Part shown: piece after piece, positions 9,130-19,941 of the stretch
Layout: each line of letters starts with the position of its first letter
How positions within the stretch are numbered: position 1 is the first letter of the stretch
Source of the DNA: Diacronema lutheri
Lineage: Eukaryota; Haptophyta; Pavlovophyceae; Pavlovales; Pavlovaceae
Direction: 5' to 3'
DNA length: 64,000 nt
NCBI GenBank assembly: GCA_019448385.1
Contig: JAGTXO010000054.1
Location: forward strand, 124,001 to 188,000
The notes under the pieces: generated by a model
The model's input: the letters and a program-made list of their open reading frames with translations, nothing else
Databases searched by the model: none
What the model was told of the DNA's origin: nothing
Position numbers and translations under genes: made by a program

Positions 9130-11840
9130 CTAGCTCAAGCTGATCGACTTGCCCCACCAGCCCGCGTCGTGCGACTCGATGGCGCGGTTGACGCGCTCGC
9201 GCTCGGCCTGCGTGAAGTGCAGCGCGGTCTGGATCACGCGCACCAGCGCCGCCTGCTCCGACAGCTCCGCGTCCGAGTAGACGAGCTCGAGGTACTTGAC
9301 CGTCACATTGCGCAAATACTCGAGGTTGAGCGTCTCGGCGCACGAGCGCACGGCCTCGAGGCTGGCGAGCTCGGCCTTGAGCGCCGCGTCCTGCTCGGAC
9401 AGCTGCCTGAGCACCGCGTGCGACTCAAAGAGCATCGAGCGCACCTTGCTCAGCTGCGCGCGCAGACGGACCACCTCGTCCTCGCGCGACGCCTGCACCG
9501 CGGCGTACCGCACGACCGCCAGCTCGTCTGCGCCGCGCCGCGCCGCGCCGCGCGCGCGCGCGCGCGCGCGCGCGCCTAAGCCAGCGCGCCACGCGGCGCG
9601 GCACGGCGCGGCGCGGCGCGGCGCGGCGCGGCGCGGCGGCGCGGCGCGGCGCGGCAGCGCTTGGCGTCGCACGCACCGAGGTTGCCCGACGCAACGTCCG
9701 TTTTGAGCTGCGCGAGCTCGGAGCGCAGCTGGCTGAGCTGCGCGGCCGCGGCGTCGGCCGCACGCGCGGCCGCCGCCTTCTCCGCCGCGAGTTCCCCCCG
9801 CAGCGCCGCCACCGCGCGCGCGTTGTCCGCGCCGGCGCCGGCGGGCGCGGGCGGCGCGCCATCGCCATCGCCATCGCCATCGCCGTCGCCGTCGGCGGCG
9901 GTCGCGCCGGCGGCAATCGCGCCGGCGGCGGCGGCGCGCGCGCCACCGCCGCCACGGCGGGGCTGCGTCGCCTGCCGCAGCCGCGCGCGCAGCTGCGACA
10001 CCTCGCGCGCGCGCTCCGACGCGACATCGGCCGTGGCGGACAGCTGCGCGCGCATCTCCTCCGCACCCGCGTCGGCCGCGGCGGCGTCGGCGCGGCGCGC
10101 GTCGCGCTCGGCGGTGAGAGAGGCCTCGGCGGCGGCGAGCGCCGCCTGTGCCGCCTCGCACGCCGCGCGCGCGCGTTCGAGCTCGGCGGTGGCATCCGCG
10201 GCGCGCGCCTCCGCGGCGCGCGCGCCGCGCGCTGCATCGTCCGCCTCGCGCGCGCGCGCGTCGGCGGAGGCGCGCGCCGCGTCAACCTCGGAGCCGAGCG
10301 CCTCGATGCGCGAGTACAAGCGCTGCCGCTCCTTGGCCGCCTCGTTCACCATCTGCGCCGTCGCCGCGTGCACGGCCGCGTCGCGGTCGGCAACGAGCCG
10401 GTCGCGCTCGGCGCGCAGCGCGTCGCGCGCGGCGTCGGCGTCAGCGCGCGCGGCGTCGGCGTCGGCCCGCGCGGCGGAGACGGCGGAGAGCTGCGCGTGG
10501 AAGCGCGCGGCCGCCGCCGCCGCTGCGCCGCGCTCCGCCCTGAGCGTAGCGCCCAGGTCCGCCGCTGCGGCGCGCGCGTCGCGCGCGGCCGCGGCCTCGC
10601 GCGCGAGCGCCTCGTTGGCTGCGCGCTCCGCCTCCGCGAGCCGCGCGTCGTGCAGCGTACGCAACTCGGCGGCCGCCGCCTCGGACGCGGCGAGCTTGCG
10701 CGAGAGCGCCGCCACGTCCGCGCTCGGCGCCGCATCAACGATGGCGGCGCTGTCGACGATGGCGGCGCTGTCGCGCTCGCGCGCGGCCGCGCCGTCCACG
10801 CTTGCACCTGCGCCGTCGGCCGCGTCGCCGGCCGCACCGGCGCCGCGCCGGCCTGCGGGCTGAGGCGAGGCGGCCATGCCCCCGCGCGTGCGCGCGCTCA
10901 CGCGCAGCGTCGCGAGCTCGGCCTGCAGGCCCATCACCCGCTCGAGGAAGCGCGTCTCCTCGCGCGCGCGTGCGGCGTGCGCGTGCGCGAGCGCGTGTGC
11001 CGCGCCGCCGAGCTGCGCGTCCGCGTCGGCGAGCTCGGCGCACAGCGCGCGGCCCTCGACGGCGGCGCGCGCGCCCGCCTCGCGCAGCTGCGCCGCGCGC
11101 GAGACGGCGAGGAGGTGCTGCTCTTCAGACAGCGCGGACGCGTCGCACAGCCGGTCGCGCTCAGCGAGTGCATCGGCGAGCTGCATGCGCGCGCGCTCGA
11201 GCTCGGCGCTCTCGGCCTCGGTGAGCGCGGCGACGCGCCCGCCCGAAGACTTCTTCTCGAACTGCGCGCGTCGCTCGTCGAGCAAGCTCTGTGCACGGCG
11301 CGCGCAGCGCGGCGCGCCGCGTGCCGTCGGCCGCGCGCGCGGCGGCAGCGAGATCATCCGAAGGCGAAGGGTAGTGCGAAGCTACGGCGCGCCAGCCGCA
11401 CCGCGGCGGGCGCGGCGGGTCATTGCCCGAGGGCGCCGCCGAGGCGCGCGGCGCGCGCACACCTGGTGCATCGCCTTGAGCTGCGCGTACTGCATCTCGA
11501 CGGCCTGCAGCCGTCGGCCCGTCTTCACGCAGAGCGCGATCACGTCCGACTTTGGCACGCGGCTCAGGTCGGGCCCGTCCGACGCGCCGCCGCCCTCGGC
11601 GCGCGCGGCCGGCGGCGGCGTGTCGTGCGCGCCCGCGGCGAGCTCGCGGACCTCAGACGGCCTGCGCGTGGGCGTGGGCGGCGCAGAGACGCGATCCACC
11701 TTGTCCACTGCCGCCTCGAGCGCCGCGCTTGCCTTACGCGACAGCCGCTGCACCGCCTGCATCTCCGCGCGCCCGGCCCGCCGGCCGCGCGCCGCGCGAT
11801 GGCGGTGCGCTGCTTTTGAAAAGGCATGGTCGACTGACAT
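9130..11840 (-). CDS. golgin-type coiled-coil protein with C-terminal GRIP domain
   Basis: Three exons, 11840-11463, 11288-9677 and 9527-9130, join in phase to give about 795 residues. Intron 1 has donor CAG|GTGTGC and acceptor CACAG; intron 2 splits a codon (G|GTGCGT..CAG|AC). The N-terminal 126 residues are mixed and basic. Exon 2 is almost entirely Ala/Glu/Arg/Asp coiled coil, with an Asp-Gly repeat coded at about 9862-9898. The last exon ends with a GRIP domain (about residues 730-780): NLEYLRNVTVKYLE followed by VRVIQTALHFTQAERE, with the invariant Tyr of the family. GRIP domains bind Arl1-GTP and place tethering golgins on the trans-Golgi network. The gene ends 766 bp from the Pro-rich gene and starts 47 bp from the ankyrin gene on the same strand. 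The GRIP call is strong; which golgin it is cannot be said. Confidence 0.85.
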
Positions 11841-11887
11841 GACAATTGTTGACTCGGAAGAGGAACTAGAACGGGGCCGCGTGAGGT

Positions 11888-12751
11888 TCACAGCTTCGCG
11901 CTCGCCTCTTCGCCCTCCAGGTCGGCTTCTGTTTCCGCCTCCGCCCCCACGCTCTCCGAGTCCGTCTCCGCCTCCACCTCTGCCTCCATCTCCTCGCCCT
12001 CCGAGTGCGCACCGGCCTCGCCATCCAGCTCGTCGCCCGTGCCCGCCTGTAGCTGCAACCAGGCGAGCGTCTCCGCGTGGCCGTACGCCGCGGCCACGCT
12101 CACGCACAAGCGCAGCGTCCACGGGCAGCCGTGCGCACGCGCCCAGCGCAACAGCTCGACGCGGCCGTGCCGCGCCGCCGCGAAGCTCGTGTTGTCGCTC
12201 CACTCGCAGCCGCGCACGCGCGCCCACTGGAGCACGTGCAGGTGGCCCGCGCGCGCGGCGGCGGTGCACGTGTCCTCGCGCCATGTGCAGCCGTGCTCGC
12301 GCGCCCATCGGAGCACATCCAGATGGCCGCCCGCCGCGGCCACGGCGCACGTGTCGTTGTCCCACTCGCAGCCGTGTGCGCGCGCCCAGCGGAGCGCGTC
12401 GAGGTGGCCGCTTTGGGCCGCAAGCACGCACATTGTGCTGTGCAGCGCGCAACCCCGCTCACGCAGCCATGCGAGCGCGCCCACCAGCCCCTCGCGCGCG
12501 GCGAGCGCGCAGAGCTCCGCCTGCTCGGGCACGCCAAACGCCGCCGAGCGGAAACCGGGCAAGTCCCACGCCCACGCGGCGAGCGCGCGCGTGCGTAGCA
12601 TCGCCGACCGCGGTGTGCACGTCGGCCCGCCCGCCGCGTCGCGGAGCGCGCGACACGTCGCGCGCACGCAAAGCGCGTGCGTCGCGCCCGCGAGCGAGCA
12701 GATGCGCGTGAGCACGTCGACCGGGAGCACGACAAGCGTCGTTGTTGCCAT
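11888..12751 (-). CDS. F-box-like / ankyrin repeat protein
   Basis: The product is about 287 residues from ATG 12751; an in-frame ATG at 12844 would add 31. The first 45 residues (LVVLPVDVLTRICSLAG..CRALRDA) read like an F-box, which would link the protein to Skp1-type ubiquitin ligases. After that come six or so ankyrin-like repeats of the form LRWARAHGCEWDNDTC-AAAGGHLDV, each about 26-33 residues. This WAR-HGCPW-type repeat is common in algal genomes and in giant-virus ankyrin proteins. The C-terminus is a Glu-rich acidic tail ending EEASAKL. No intron is needed. It lies just upstream of the golgin gene on the same strand, with 47 bp between. Confidence 0.8.
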   Translation of the reverse strand: MATTTLVVLPVDVLTRICSLAGATHALCVRATCRALRDAAGGPTCTPRSAMLRTRALAAWAWDLPGFRSAAFGVPEQAELCALAAREGLVGALAWLRERGCALHSTMCVLAAQSGHLDALRWARAHGCEWDNDTCAVAAAGGHLDVLRWAREHGCTWREDTCTAAARAGHLHVLQWARVRGCEWSDNTSFAAARHGRVELLRWARAHGCPWTLRLCVSVAAAYGHAETLAWLQLQAGTGDELDGEAGAHSEGEEMEAEVEAETDSESVGAEAETEADLEGEEASAKL

Positions 12752-13540
12752 GCGCGCGGCGCCTATGCCGACGCTCGAGCGCATCGCCGCACACGCGCGT
12801 CCGAACGTCGGCGAGGGGGCTACGTCCCGCAACGTGCACGGCATCGACGGTTCGAAAAGCGCGGGAAACAGTCAGGAAACCTGCGGATGGCAACCTGCGG
12901 ATTGCCAGCAAACAGAACGGAGAGAAGACGTGTGGCCAGCCACGCTGAATCCGCAGCCGCAGTCACCACCCGCGGCGGCGGCCGGAGCGACGGCAGTAGG
13001 ACATAGGCCACGGGGCCGCACGACCGCAGTGGGAGCGCCTGCGTTCGAAGCCGGCCGATGGCGACGTCCCCGGCGAACGCCTTGTCGCTCACGAGCGCGG
13101 CGAACAGGGCCGGCGGATCTCGCCCGGGCACGCGCCCGCCGTCGCCCAAAGGAGCGTGAGGTCGGCCTCGTACCGCGCTGACATTGATGTGTGACGCGTC
13201 TTCGGGCGTGAGGGTGACACCCTCGAGGCGAAGCGTGTTTCCGAACGCGACCAGCTCGATACCCTTCGCGCCAACGCGCAGCTCCGCACGCGGGTACGCA
13301 CACTACGCGCATCGCTGCACGGACGGCGCGCACGCAAAGAGCTCGCGCCAGGCTCAGGGCCGTGCAGACATGGGGCGCTTGCCTGCGCGCGGCGGCGCAC
13401 CCCACTTTGGCACTACCTCCGGCCGAGCACGCGTGTCGCCCCACAGGAAAAGTCGTTGGCGTGCATGGGTGGCAGCGAGGTCACGCCAACTGTACGTACT
13501 CAGCTCGAATCGGGGCTTAATGGCTTCACCGGCCGCCCTC
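12752..13540. other. intergenic spacer, no gene seen
   Basis: Upstream flank of the ankyrin gene and 3' flank of the PAPS-synthesis gene. Frames on both strands are open in places but have no recognisable protein content, so I treat them as GC-driven shadows. Confidence 0.5.
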
Positions 13541-14734
13541 TCACGGCAGCCAGAAGCCCGTGTAAGGAACGGCCTTTGTTACGGCGAGCTTTTTCCACGC
13601 GTCGTTGCACTGCGTAATGACCGCTTTGGCCTCGTCGGCGCTGTCAGGCACGTCGGATGCGAGCACGTTGACCTCTTTGCCGTCGGTCGTCTTATACATC
13701 TTGAGCCAGTCGACGAGCGCGGGCAGCACGCCGGGCATCTCGCGCTCAAGGTCGGCGACGGAGTTGACTGCGCCCGCCTTCGGGTCGTCGAGCGCAAGCG
13801 CGAGGATCTTGTGGTCAAGCTCGCCCTGGTCGATCAGCTTGAGGTTGCCCAGCACCTTGACGGGCACGACCTCACCAACGCGCCGCTTGGCGCCGCCGAG
13901 CTCGATGATGTCGAGCGGATCGTTGTCGCCCGTGTGGTTGCCGCTGCGGTGCGCCGGGTCCTCCCAAGTCTGCGGGAGCAGCCCGTAATTGAAGAAGGTG
14001 AGGCCGTACGTGTACTCGCGCACCTTGCCCTTCTTCGAGTCGTGCTTGATCGGGTTGCCCGCCACGCCCTTCTGCACCTCGAGCTTGGACGTCGTGCCCT
14101 TGGGGATCTCGACGACCATCTGGTAGCCGTGCCCGCCCGGCGCGCCGAGCGCAACGTGGTGCCACGGCGACACGACCGGCGTGCTCGCCGCCTCGGGCGC
14201 GAGGCCGGGCGTCGAGCGGTCGAACGAGACGGCGAAGGAGAGCGCGTTGAATTTGCCCGAAGCCTTGGCGTACGGCGCGAGCGCGGGCGGCTCGTGCATT
14301 GTCGAGTAGGGCACCTGCGCATCATGGCGGCGGCGGCGGCGATGTGCGCGCGGCGCGGCGCTGTCAGCCCGCACGCGAGCCCGTGCGCGCGCGCGCGCGC
14401 GTGCGCGCGGCGCGGTGGCGACGCACCCACTCCTTGGTCTCCTTGTTCTGGTAATAGTCGACCATCTTGGCCCAGCCGCCCTCGACCATGAAGCCGGGCG
14501 GGATGCACTTTGCCGCGAGCAGGTCCTTCGGGATCTCGGCGGGGCACGGCACGGCGCCCAGCGCGGCAAGCGTGCGCATCTTGGTGCCCGAGATCGAGAT
14601 GAAGTCGTCGGCGCGCGCCTTCTCCTTGGGCTTCATCGTGTGGTCGCGCTTGTCGTAGTAGACCTGCCAAGCAAGGGGTGGCGCGCGCGTGAGGCGCGCA
14701 CGGCGCGCAGGCGCAGGCGCAGGCGCGAGTGCGC

Positions 14735-14770
<36 letters not shown>

Positions 14771-17232
14771 GGTGCGCGGGCGCGGCGCACCTGCTGGAAT
14801 GAGATGAACTCCATCGATCCGACGCCCGGTGAGTAGGAGAGCACGTACCGGCCGTGGTCGCCATTGTACAGGTCCTCACCCTTGAGCGGGCCGGCGGTCG
14901 AGCGCGGCATGCCGGCGGGGTCGCGCCCGACGACGAAGAAGGAGGCGCCGCCAATCCGCCTGCTCTTGGCGTGGAATTGCACCTCCGTCGGCCCCGCGTA
15001 GATCATCGGCGCGGGCCAGATCGCCATGACTGTCGACTCGGCGTCAAGCATCCCCTCGTTGATCACCGCGTCGTGCTGCTGCACGCGCACGTCGAGGGGC
15101 ACGTCCGAGTCCTTGGTCCAGCCGCCGAGCGGCGAGAGCCAGAGCACCGGGTTCTTGTACCCGCGCTTCTTGAGCTGGCGCTGCGCGTCGCGCATCAGGA
15201 AGGCGTGCCCCGCGTGCGTCGGGTTGCGCGTCTGGAAGGCGAAGACGGTGTCCGCCTTGCGCCGCGCAAACTCGGCGCGCAGCTCGTTGACGGTCAGCCG
15301 GAACTGGTCGAGGCCGTCGCCGTACGCGATCTTGCCGAGGAGCTGCACCTCGCCGCCGAGCAGCCAATCGCCCGCCGAAGCGATGAGCCCGATGTACGGG
15401 TGCGCCGGATCGATGGCGCCAAAGCAGCGCGCGATGATCTCCTCCTTGCGGTGCGCGTACACCTCGGGCCGGCGGAGGACGGCGAGCGGCTTGCCCGCGG
15501 ACGAGTAGAGGGTCACGGCCGCGGCACCGGCGATCTGCCGCCTGGTGAATTCGCTGATCGGCAGCGTGATCGGGATCGGCATCGAGACGCGCGTGGGCGG
15601 CTGCACGGCGGTGTGCAACCAGTCAGTCTGTCGCTCGAGGTAGCCCGCCATGCCGGTGAAGTTGTGCGGGTCGACCATCAGCGAGTTGAAGTGGAGCGCC
15701 TGCATGAGCGCGCCCTCGCGCATGAAGCCGCGCAGCGGCGACGCCCAACCCTCGCCGATCACCTGCAGCCAGTTGACGTCAACGTCGCGCAGCGGCACGC
15801 CCGGCAGCGTGCGCGCCTCATCGCGCAGCGCGAGCAGCGCCTCGCCGCGCGCGATCAGGTCGACGACGACGCCGCCGTCAGGCGGCGCGAGCGCCGGGTT
15901 GTCCACGGCCTCGCCCGAGAGCAGGCCGCGCGCCTCGAGCTGCCGGATCACGTGGTCGACGCACTCCTGCACGGACAGCTCGTGCGTGCGCAGCGTCACC
16001 TCCGGGTCGAGGGGCTCCTCGTACGGCGCGTCGACGCCGGTGAAGCCCTTGATCTCGCCGGCGTCGACCTTCTTGTACAGGCCCTTCGGGTCGCGCCTGC
16101 GCAGCACGTCGAGCGGCACGTCCAGGTAGCTGCGCACACGCGCGCGCCGAGAGCCGCCCCGCCCCGCCCCGCGCGCGCGCGCGCGCGTCAGGTGGGGCGG
16201 CGCGAGCGCGGCGGGTGCGTGCGCGCGCGCACGTCTCGAGGAATGGGAGGCCCTTGTCGCGGTGCAGTGAGCGCGCCGCGTTGCGCGCCTCGCGGTACGG
16301 CGAGATCAGCGTCACCATCGTGATCACGCCCGCGTCGGCGAAGAGCGCGGCCGTCTCTGACGCGCGCCGGACGGACTCGCCGCGGTCGGACGGCGAGAAG
16401 CCGAGATCGCGCGTGAGGCCAGTGCGCAGGTTGTCACCGTCGATGCGGTACACCGTCTTGCCGTGCTTGAAGATGAGCTCGCGCTCGAGTGCCTCGGTGA
16501 TCGTCGTCTTGCCCGCACCGGACAGGCCCGTGAACCACAGCGTCACGCCCTGCTGCCCGAGCCGCTTGAAGCGCTGCGCGCGGTCGGCGCGGCAGTCCTT
16601 GCCGGGCGCGCACTCAATAATGTTGGCGCCCACGTGCTGCAGCATCTTGCTCCGGTGCCTGCGCGCGCGCCGCGCGCGCGCCACACGTCGGCGCGCGCCC
16701 CGAGCTGCGCGCGCGCGCGCGCGCCGCGCGCGCGCGCGCACTCGGCGACGAGCTTGGCAACGTCGGGCGAGGGGCAGCCCTTGGTGACCGATTCGGGCAG
16801 CTCCACCTTCGGGCAAAACGGCTCGGGGCAGCGCGGCTCGGGGCAGCGCGGCGTCGGGCACTTGGCCTGCGGGCACTCGGGCGTCGGGCAGCCCTTGAGC
16901 ACCTCGCCGAGCACGCCCTTGATGTTGGGGCAGATGGCCTCCGCGGTGGGGCAGGGCGGCGGCGGCTTGTACATGGCCTGCTGATACGCGATCAGCAGCA
17001 GCGTGGCGGCGACCATGCCGCCGAGGAAGGCGAGCGGTGCGCGCATCGTGCCCGCGGCCTGGACGCGCCGCGAGCGGTCAAAGTCGTCGTCGTCGTCGAT
17101 CGGCGATGCGTACCGTCCCTGCGCGGCGCAGGCGGGCGGGCGGCGGGCTCGGGTCAGCCGCGCCGCGCCGAGCCGCGCGCGCGAGCTCGCGCGCGCGCCA
17201 CGCGCTCCCTCGCGCGCTGAGCGACTTGCCAT
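13541..17232 (-). CDS. membrane-anchored APS kinase - ATP sulfurylase - inorganic pyrophosphatase fusion
   Basis: Five exons (17232-16742, 16658-16233, 16129-14791, 14663-14427, 14314-13541) join in phase to about 1088 residues. Residues 1-62 are basic with a DDDDDFD stretch; about 66-86 is one membrane helix; about 91-156 is a Cys-Pro stalk (CPTPRCPEPRCPEPFCP). APS kinase follows (P-loop GLSGAGKTT, DGDNLRTGL, DPKGLYKK, GEIKGFTG), then ATP sulfurylase (QTRNPTHAGH, GRDPAGM), then a family I pyrophosphatase (NYGLLPQTWED, GDNDPLDIIEL). The chain makes APS from sulfate and ATP, phosphorylates it to PAPS, and hydrolyses the released pyrophosphate, which pulls the unfavourable first step. Such fusions are known in chromist algae. 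The anchor and stalk imply a membrane-bound form; whether the enzymes face cytosol or lumen cannot be told. An ATG at 17046 would start just before the helix. It is divergent from the MYB gene. Confidence 0.92.
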
Positions 17233-17591
17233 ACACGACCCGCACCGCTGCCTGCGTCCGCGCTTTAGAAAACCGCGGCGGTTTCGGTTTGCGGCCGGCG
17301 CCGCAGCGGGCCTGGCCTGTGGGCTGTGTGTGCCGCGCGTTGCGGTGGGCGCTGCGGCGAGACGCACAGAATGCACGGGCGCGCCGCTGCGCCTGCGTGC
17401 GCGCGCGCGCGCAGCCCGCTCCGCCGCACGCGCGCCGCGCCGCGCCGCGCGCACGGCGACCCCGGCTGGACGGTTTGTGTCCGGTAGGAGATTTTCGTTG
17501 ACGTTTTAAAAGACGCGCGCTGGCGCGAGTTCCGACAAAGCTTTCCCCTCATCCAAAAATTCGGGAGCGTTTCATCACGCCCACGCCCGGG
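17233..17591. promoter_or_regulatory. shared divergent promoter, PAPS fusion / MYB
   Basis: 359 bp separate the two start codons on opposite strands, so both promoters must lie here. It contains alternating CG stretches and a less GC-rich patch near 17480-17580. No clear TATA box is seen. Confidence 0.6.
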
Positions 17592-19480
17592 ATGACGACC
17601 ATCCGCCACGCCGAAGACGAACCGACTGACGCGGAGCTCGATGGCATCCGCCTGTCGAGCGCCACGCTTGCGCTCGCCACCGCGCATCCCGCCGCGCCAC
17701 TCCGCGCCGCCGCGCCGCCCGCCTTGGACGCCCCTCACGCGCGCGCGCCTGCCGGGCCCCCGACCGTGCTCTCCGACCTGGATTCGCAGGACACGGACGG
17801 CGAAGGCGCGCGCCCCAAGTGGGTGAAGAACCCGTGGTCGGCGGAGGAAGACAAGCTGTACGATCGCCGCGCGCGAGCGCGCGCGCTCCACGCCGCCGAC
17901 CCGCGCGCGAGCGCGCGAGCGCCCACCCAAGCATTGCCCACACGCTCGCGCGCGCACCGTGCGCTCGCACGCCCGCGCGCGCAGGCTGATGGAGCTGATC
18001 GCGGAGCACGGCGCGCGGAACTGGACCAAAATCTCGGAGGGCATGGACAACCGCGCGGGCAAGCAGTGCCGCGAGCGTTGGGTCCAGCACCTCTGCCCCG
18101 ACGTGAAGAAGGGCGCGTGGTCAGCCGAGGAGGACGCGATCATCGCCGCGGAGGTGCAGCGGCAGGGCACGCGCTGGAACGAGATCGCCAAGCTGCTCAC
18201 TGGGCGCACGGACAACGCGATCAAGAACAGGTGGAACTCCGCGCGGCGCAAGGAGCTCAAGCAACAGCTGCGGTGCGCGCCACGCGCTCGCGGCGCGTGC
18301 GAGGCGTGCGCGCGCCCAACGCCCACCGGACGCGCCGCGCCCCCGCCTCGCCGCCTCGCACTGCGCAGCATGCAGCGCGGCATCGGGCTGCGCGCCAAGG
18401 CACAGAGGCCGCTCTTGCACGCCTTGCCGCCGCCGCGACACACGAGCGACATTACGACCGATGGGTGCGCACGCCTCGCCATCGCGTGCGCGCGCGTGCA
18501 GGGTCCCAGCATGGTGCCCACCCACGAGTGCGCGCCCGCGCCCACGCCGTGACGCACGCTGCGCCCTCTCGCGCGCGCCGCACGCTGCCCCTCTCTTCCC
18601 CCCCCCCCCCCCCCTCCCCGTCCCCCGCCCACGCAAGCGCAGCTCGGAGAGCGCGCCCGCGCCTGCACCGCCCGCGTCGGTCGAGCGGCCGACGGACGGC
18701 ACGCCCGCTCCGCCAAGCAAGCGCACACGCGCCGAGCAGCCGCGCGCAGGCGCGGCAGGCGCGTCAAGCTCTGCGCCGAGCAAGCCGAAGAAGCGCGCGG
18801 GCGCAACCGACACGCGCACGCTCATCTCGCGCGCGAAGGCGATCATCCTCGCCACGCCGCCGCACTCGGCCGAGCGCGCCGAGGCGTGGCGGTACATGGA
18901 CGTTGTCCGGCTGCTCGACTGCGGCACGGCGGGCGTGGCGACGCAGGCGCTCGTAGATGCGCGCGACCTCGAGTTGTACGAGGAGCTCGCGTGCTCCGCG
19001 GCCGACGACGAGTTTGCGCCGGGTGACGGCCCGGCGGCGCACGACGGCTTCCTCTTGTCGCCGCGCGCCGAGGTTGGGGCGGCGTCCAAGCGCGCGCGCA
19101 ACAAGCCGCGCGACGCGCCGGCGAGCGACTCGTCACCTGACGTGTTCGGCACTATGTGGATGCATGCCGAGGCCGTCGACGGCCTGAGCATCGCGCTCGA
19201 CGACCCGAGCGGCATCGCACCATCGCTCATACGGCCGTCGCCGGGCGAGGCACGCACGCTCTTCCCGCTCTCGCCCACCTCGCCAAGCGAGCTCGGGCAA
19301 CAGCGCGGCGATGTGGCGCTGGGGCTGCTTTTGCCCGCCGCGCACGGCGCGCAGCAGCTCGGTGTTGCCGCGGACGGCGGCGCGGCGGGAGCCGGCGGCA
19401 AGGAGCCGCAAGACGAGTTTTGGGCGGGCCTTGGGTTCGGCAGCTTTGGCGCGATGCAGATGCGCGCGTTGGTGGCGTGA
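17592..19480 (+). CDS. R2R3-MYB transcription factor
   Basis: Exons 17592-17857, 17985-18272 and 18643-19480 join in phase to 463 residues. Donors are CT|GTACGA and CG|GTGCGC; the 370-bp second intron ends in a C-rich tract (18598-18614) before acceptor GCAG. The joined frame restores R2 (NPWSAEEDKL-LMELIAEHG-RNWTKISEGM-RAGKQCRERW) and R3 ([36 protein letters not shown]), with the spaced Trp residues and the DNA-contacting third helices. After R3 comes KELKQQL and a long Ser/Ala/Pro tail with basic patches (PSKRTRA, KPKKRAG) likely to act in nuclear import. R2R3 proteins bind MYB recognition sites; animal c-Myb-like or plant-like subgroup is not decided. Head to head with the PAPS fusion. Confidence 0.92.
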
Positions 19481-19941
19481 AGACCAAGAGCGTATTTATG
19501 AAGATGCAATTCACGTTTGCATTGGAGGAAGGTACTCTCCAACACCCAGTTCGACAACGCTCCCAGAAAGCTCGCAAATTTCCTAATTGATGCTGCCGCG
19601 TGTACTCATATGCGACACTGCGCGAGTAAAACGTATTATGTGCGCACGTGTGATGCGCTTGCGTCATCGCTTTGCCGAACGGCTCCTGACAAAAAATACG
19701 CCTAGCGAATTTAGGACAAATGGTGCACGTCGGGTGCGATTCTTACATACGGCGCCTTTAAGCCAAATCTTGCACCTTTCTGTGGCAACCACTGTGTCTT
19801 GTCTTTGCGATGTGCGACGCAAACATATTATTCGTTCAGCACACGCCATGTTTCACTTTCACTTTTCGCTTTTAAGTAGGTTCAGACGGAGTGACCCGAT
19901 CAGTTCCGAGTGGCTGATGATTCACTCTCTGACATGGTACC
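19481..19941. other. 3' flank of MYB, start of AT-richer island
   Basis: Base composition drops from strongly GC-rich to roughly balanced. No gene is recognised. A perfect 20-bp palindrome, ctgacatggtaccatgtcag, covers 19929-19948 and contains the start codon of the next ORF. Confidence 0.6.

Noticed and set aside
11382-12452. 356-residue minus frame spanning golgin exon 1 and the ankyrin gene
   Set aside because: Upstream of 11840 it is a shadow of the ankyrin gene in another frame, and downstream of 11463 it reads into the intron.
15044-15367. Further small minus frames inside the sulfurylase exon
   Set aside because: Out-of-frame shadows of the ATP sulfurylase coding sequence, as are the long + frames at 14854-16323.
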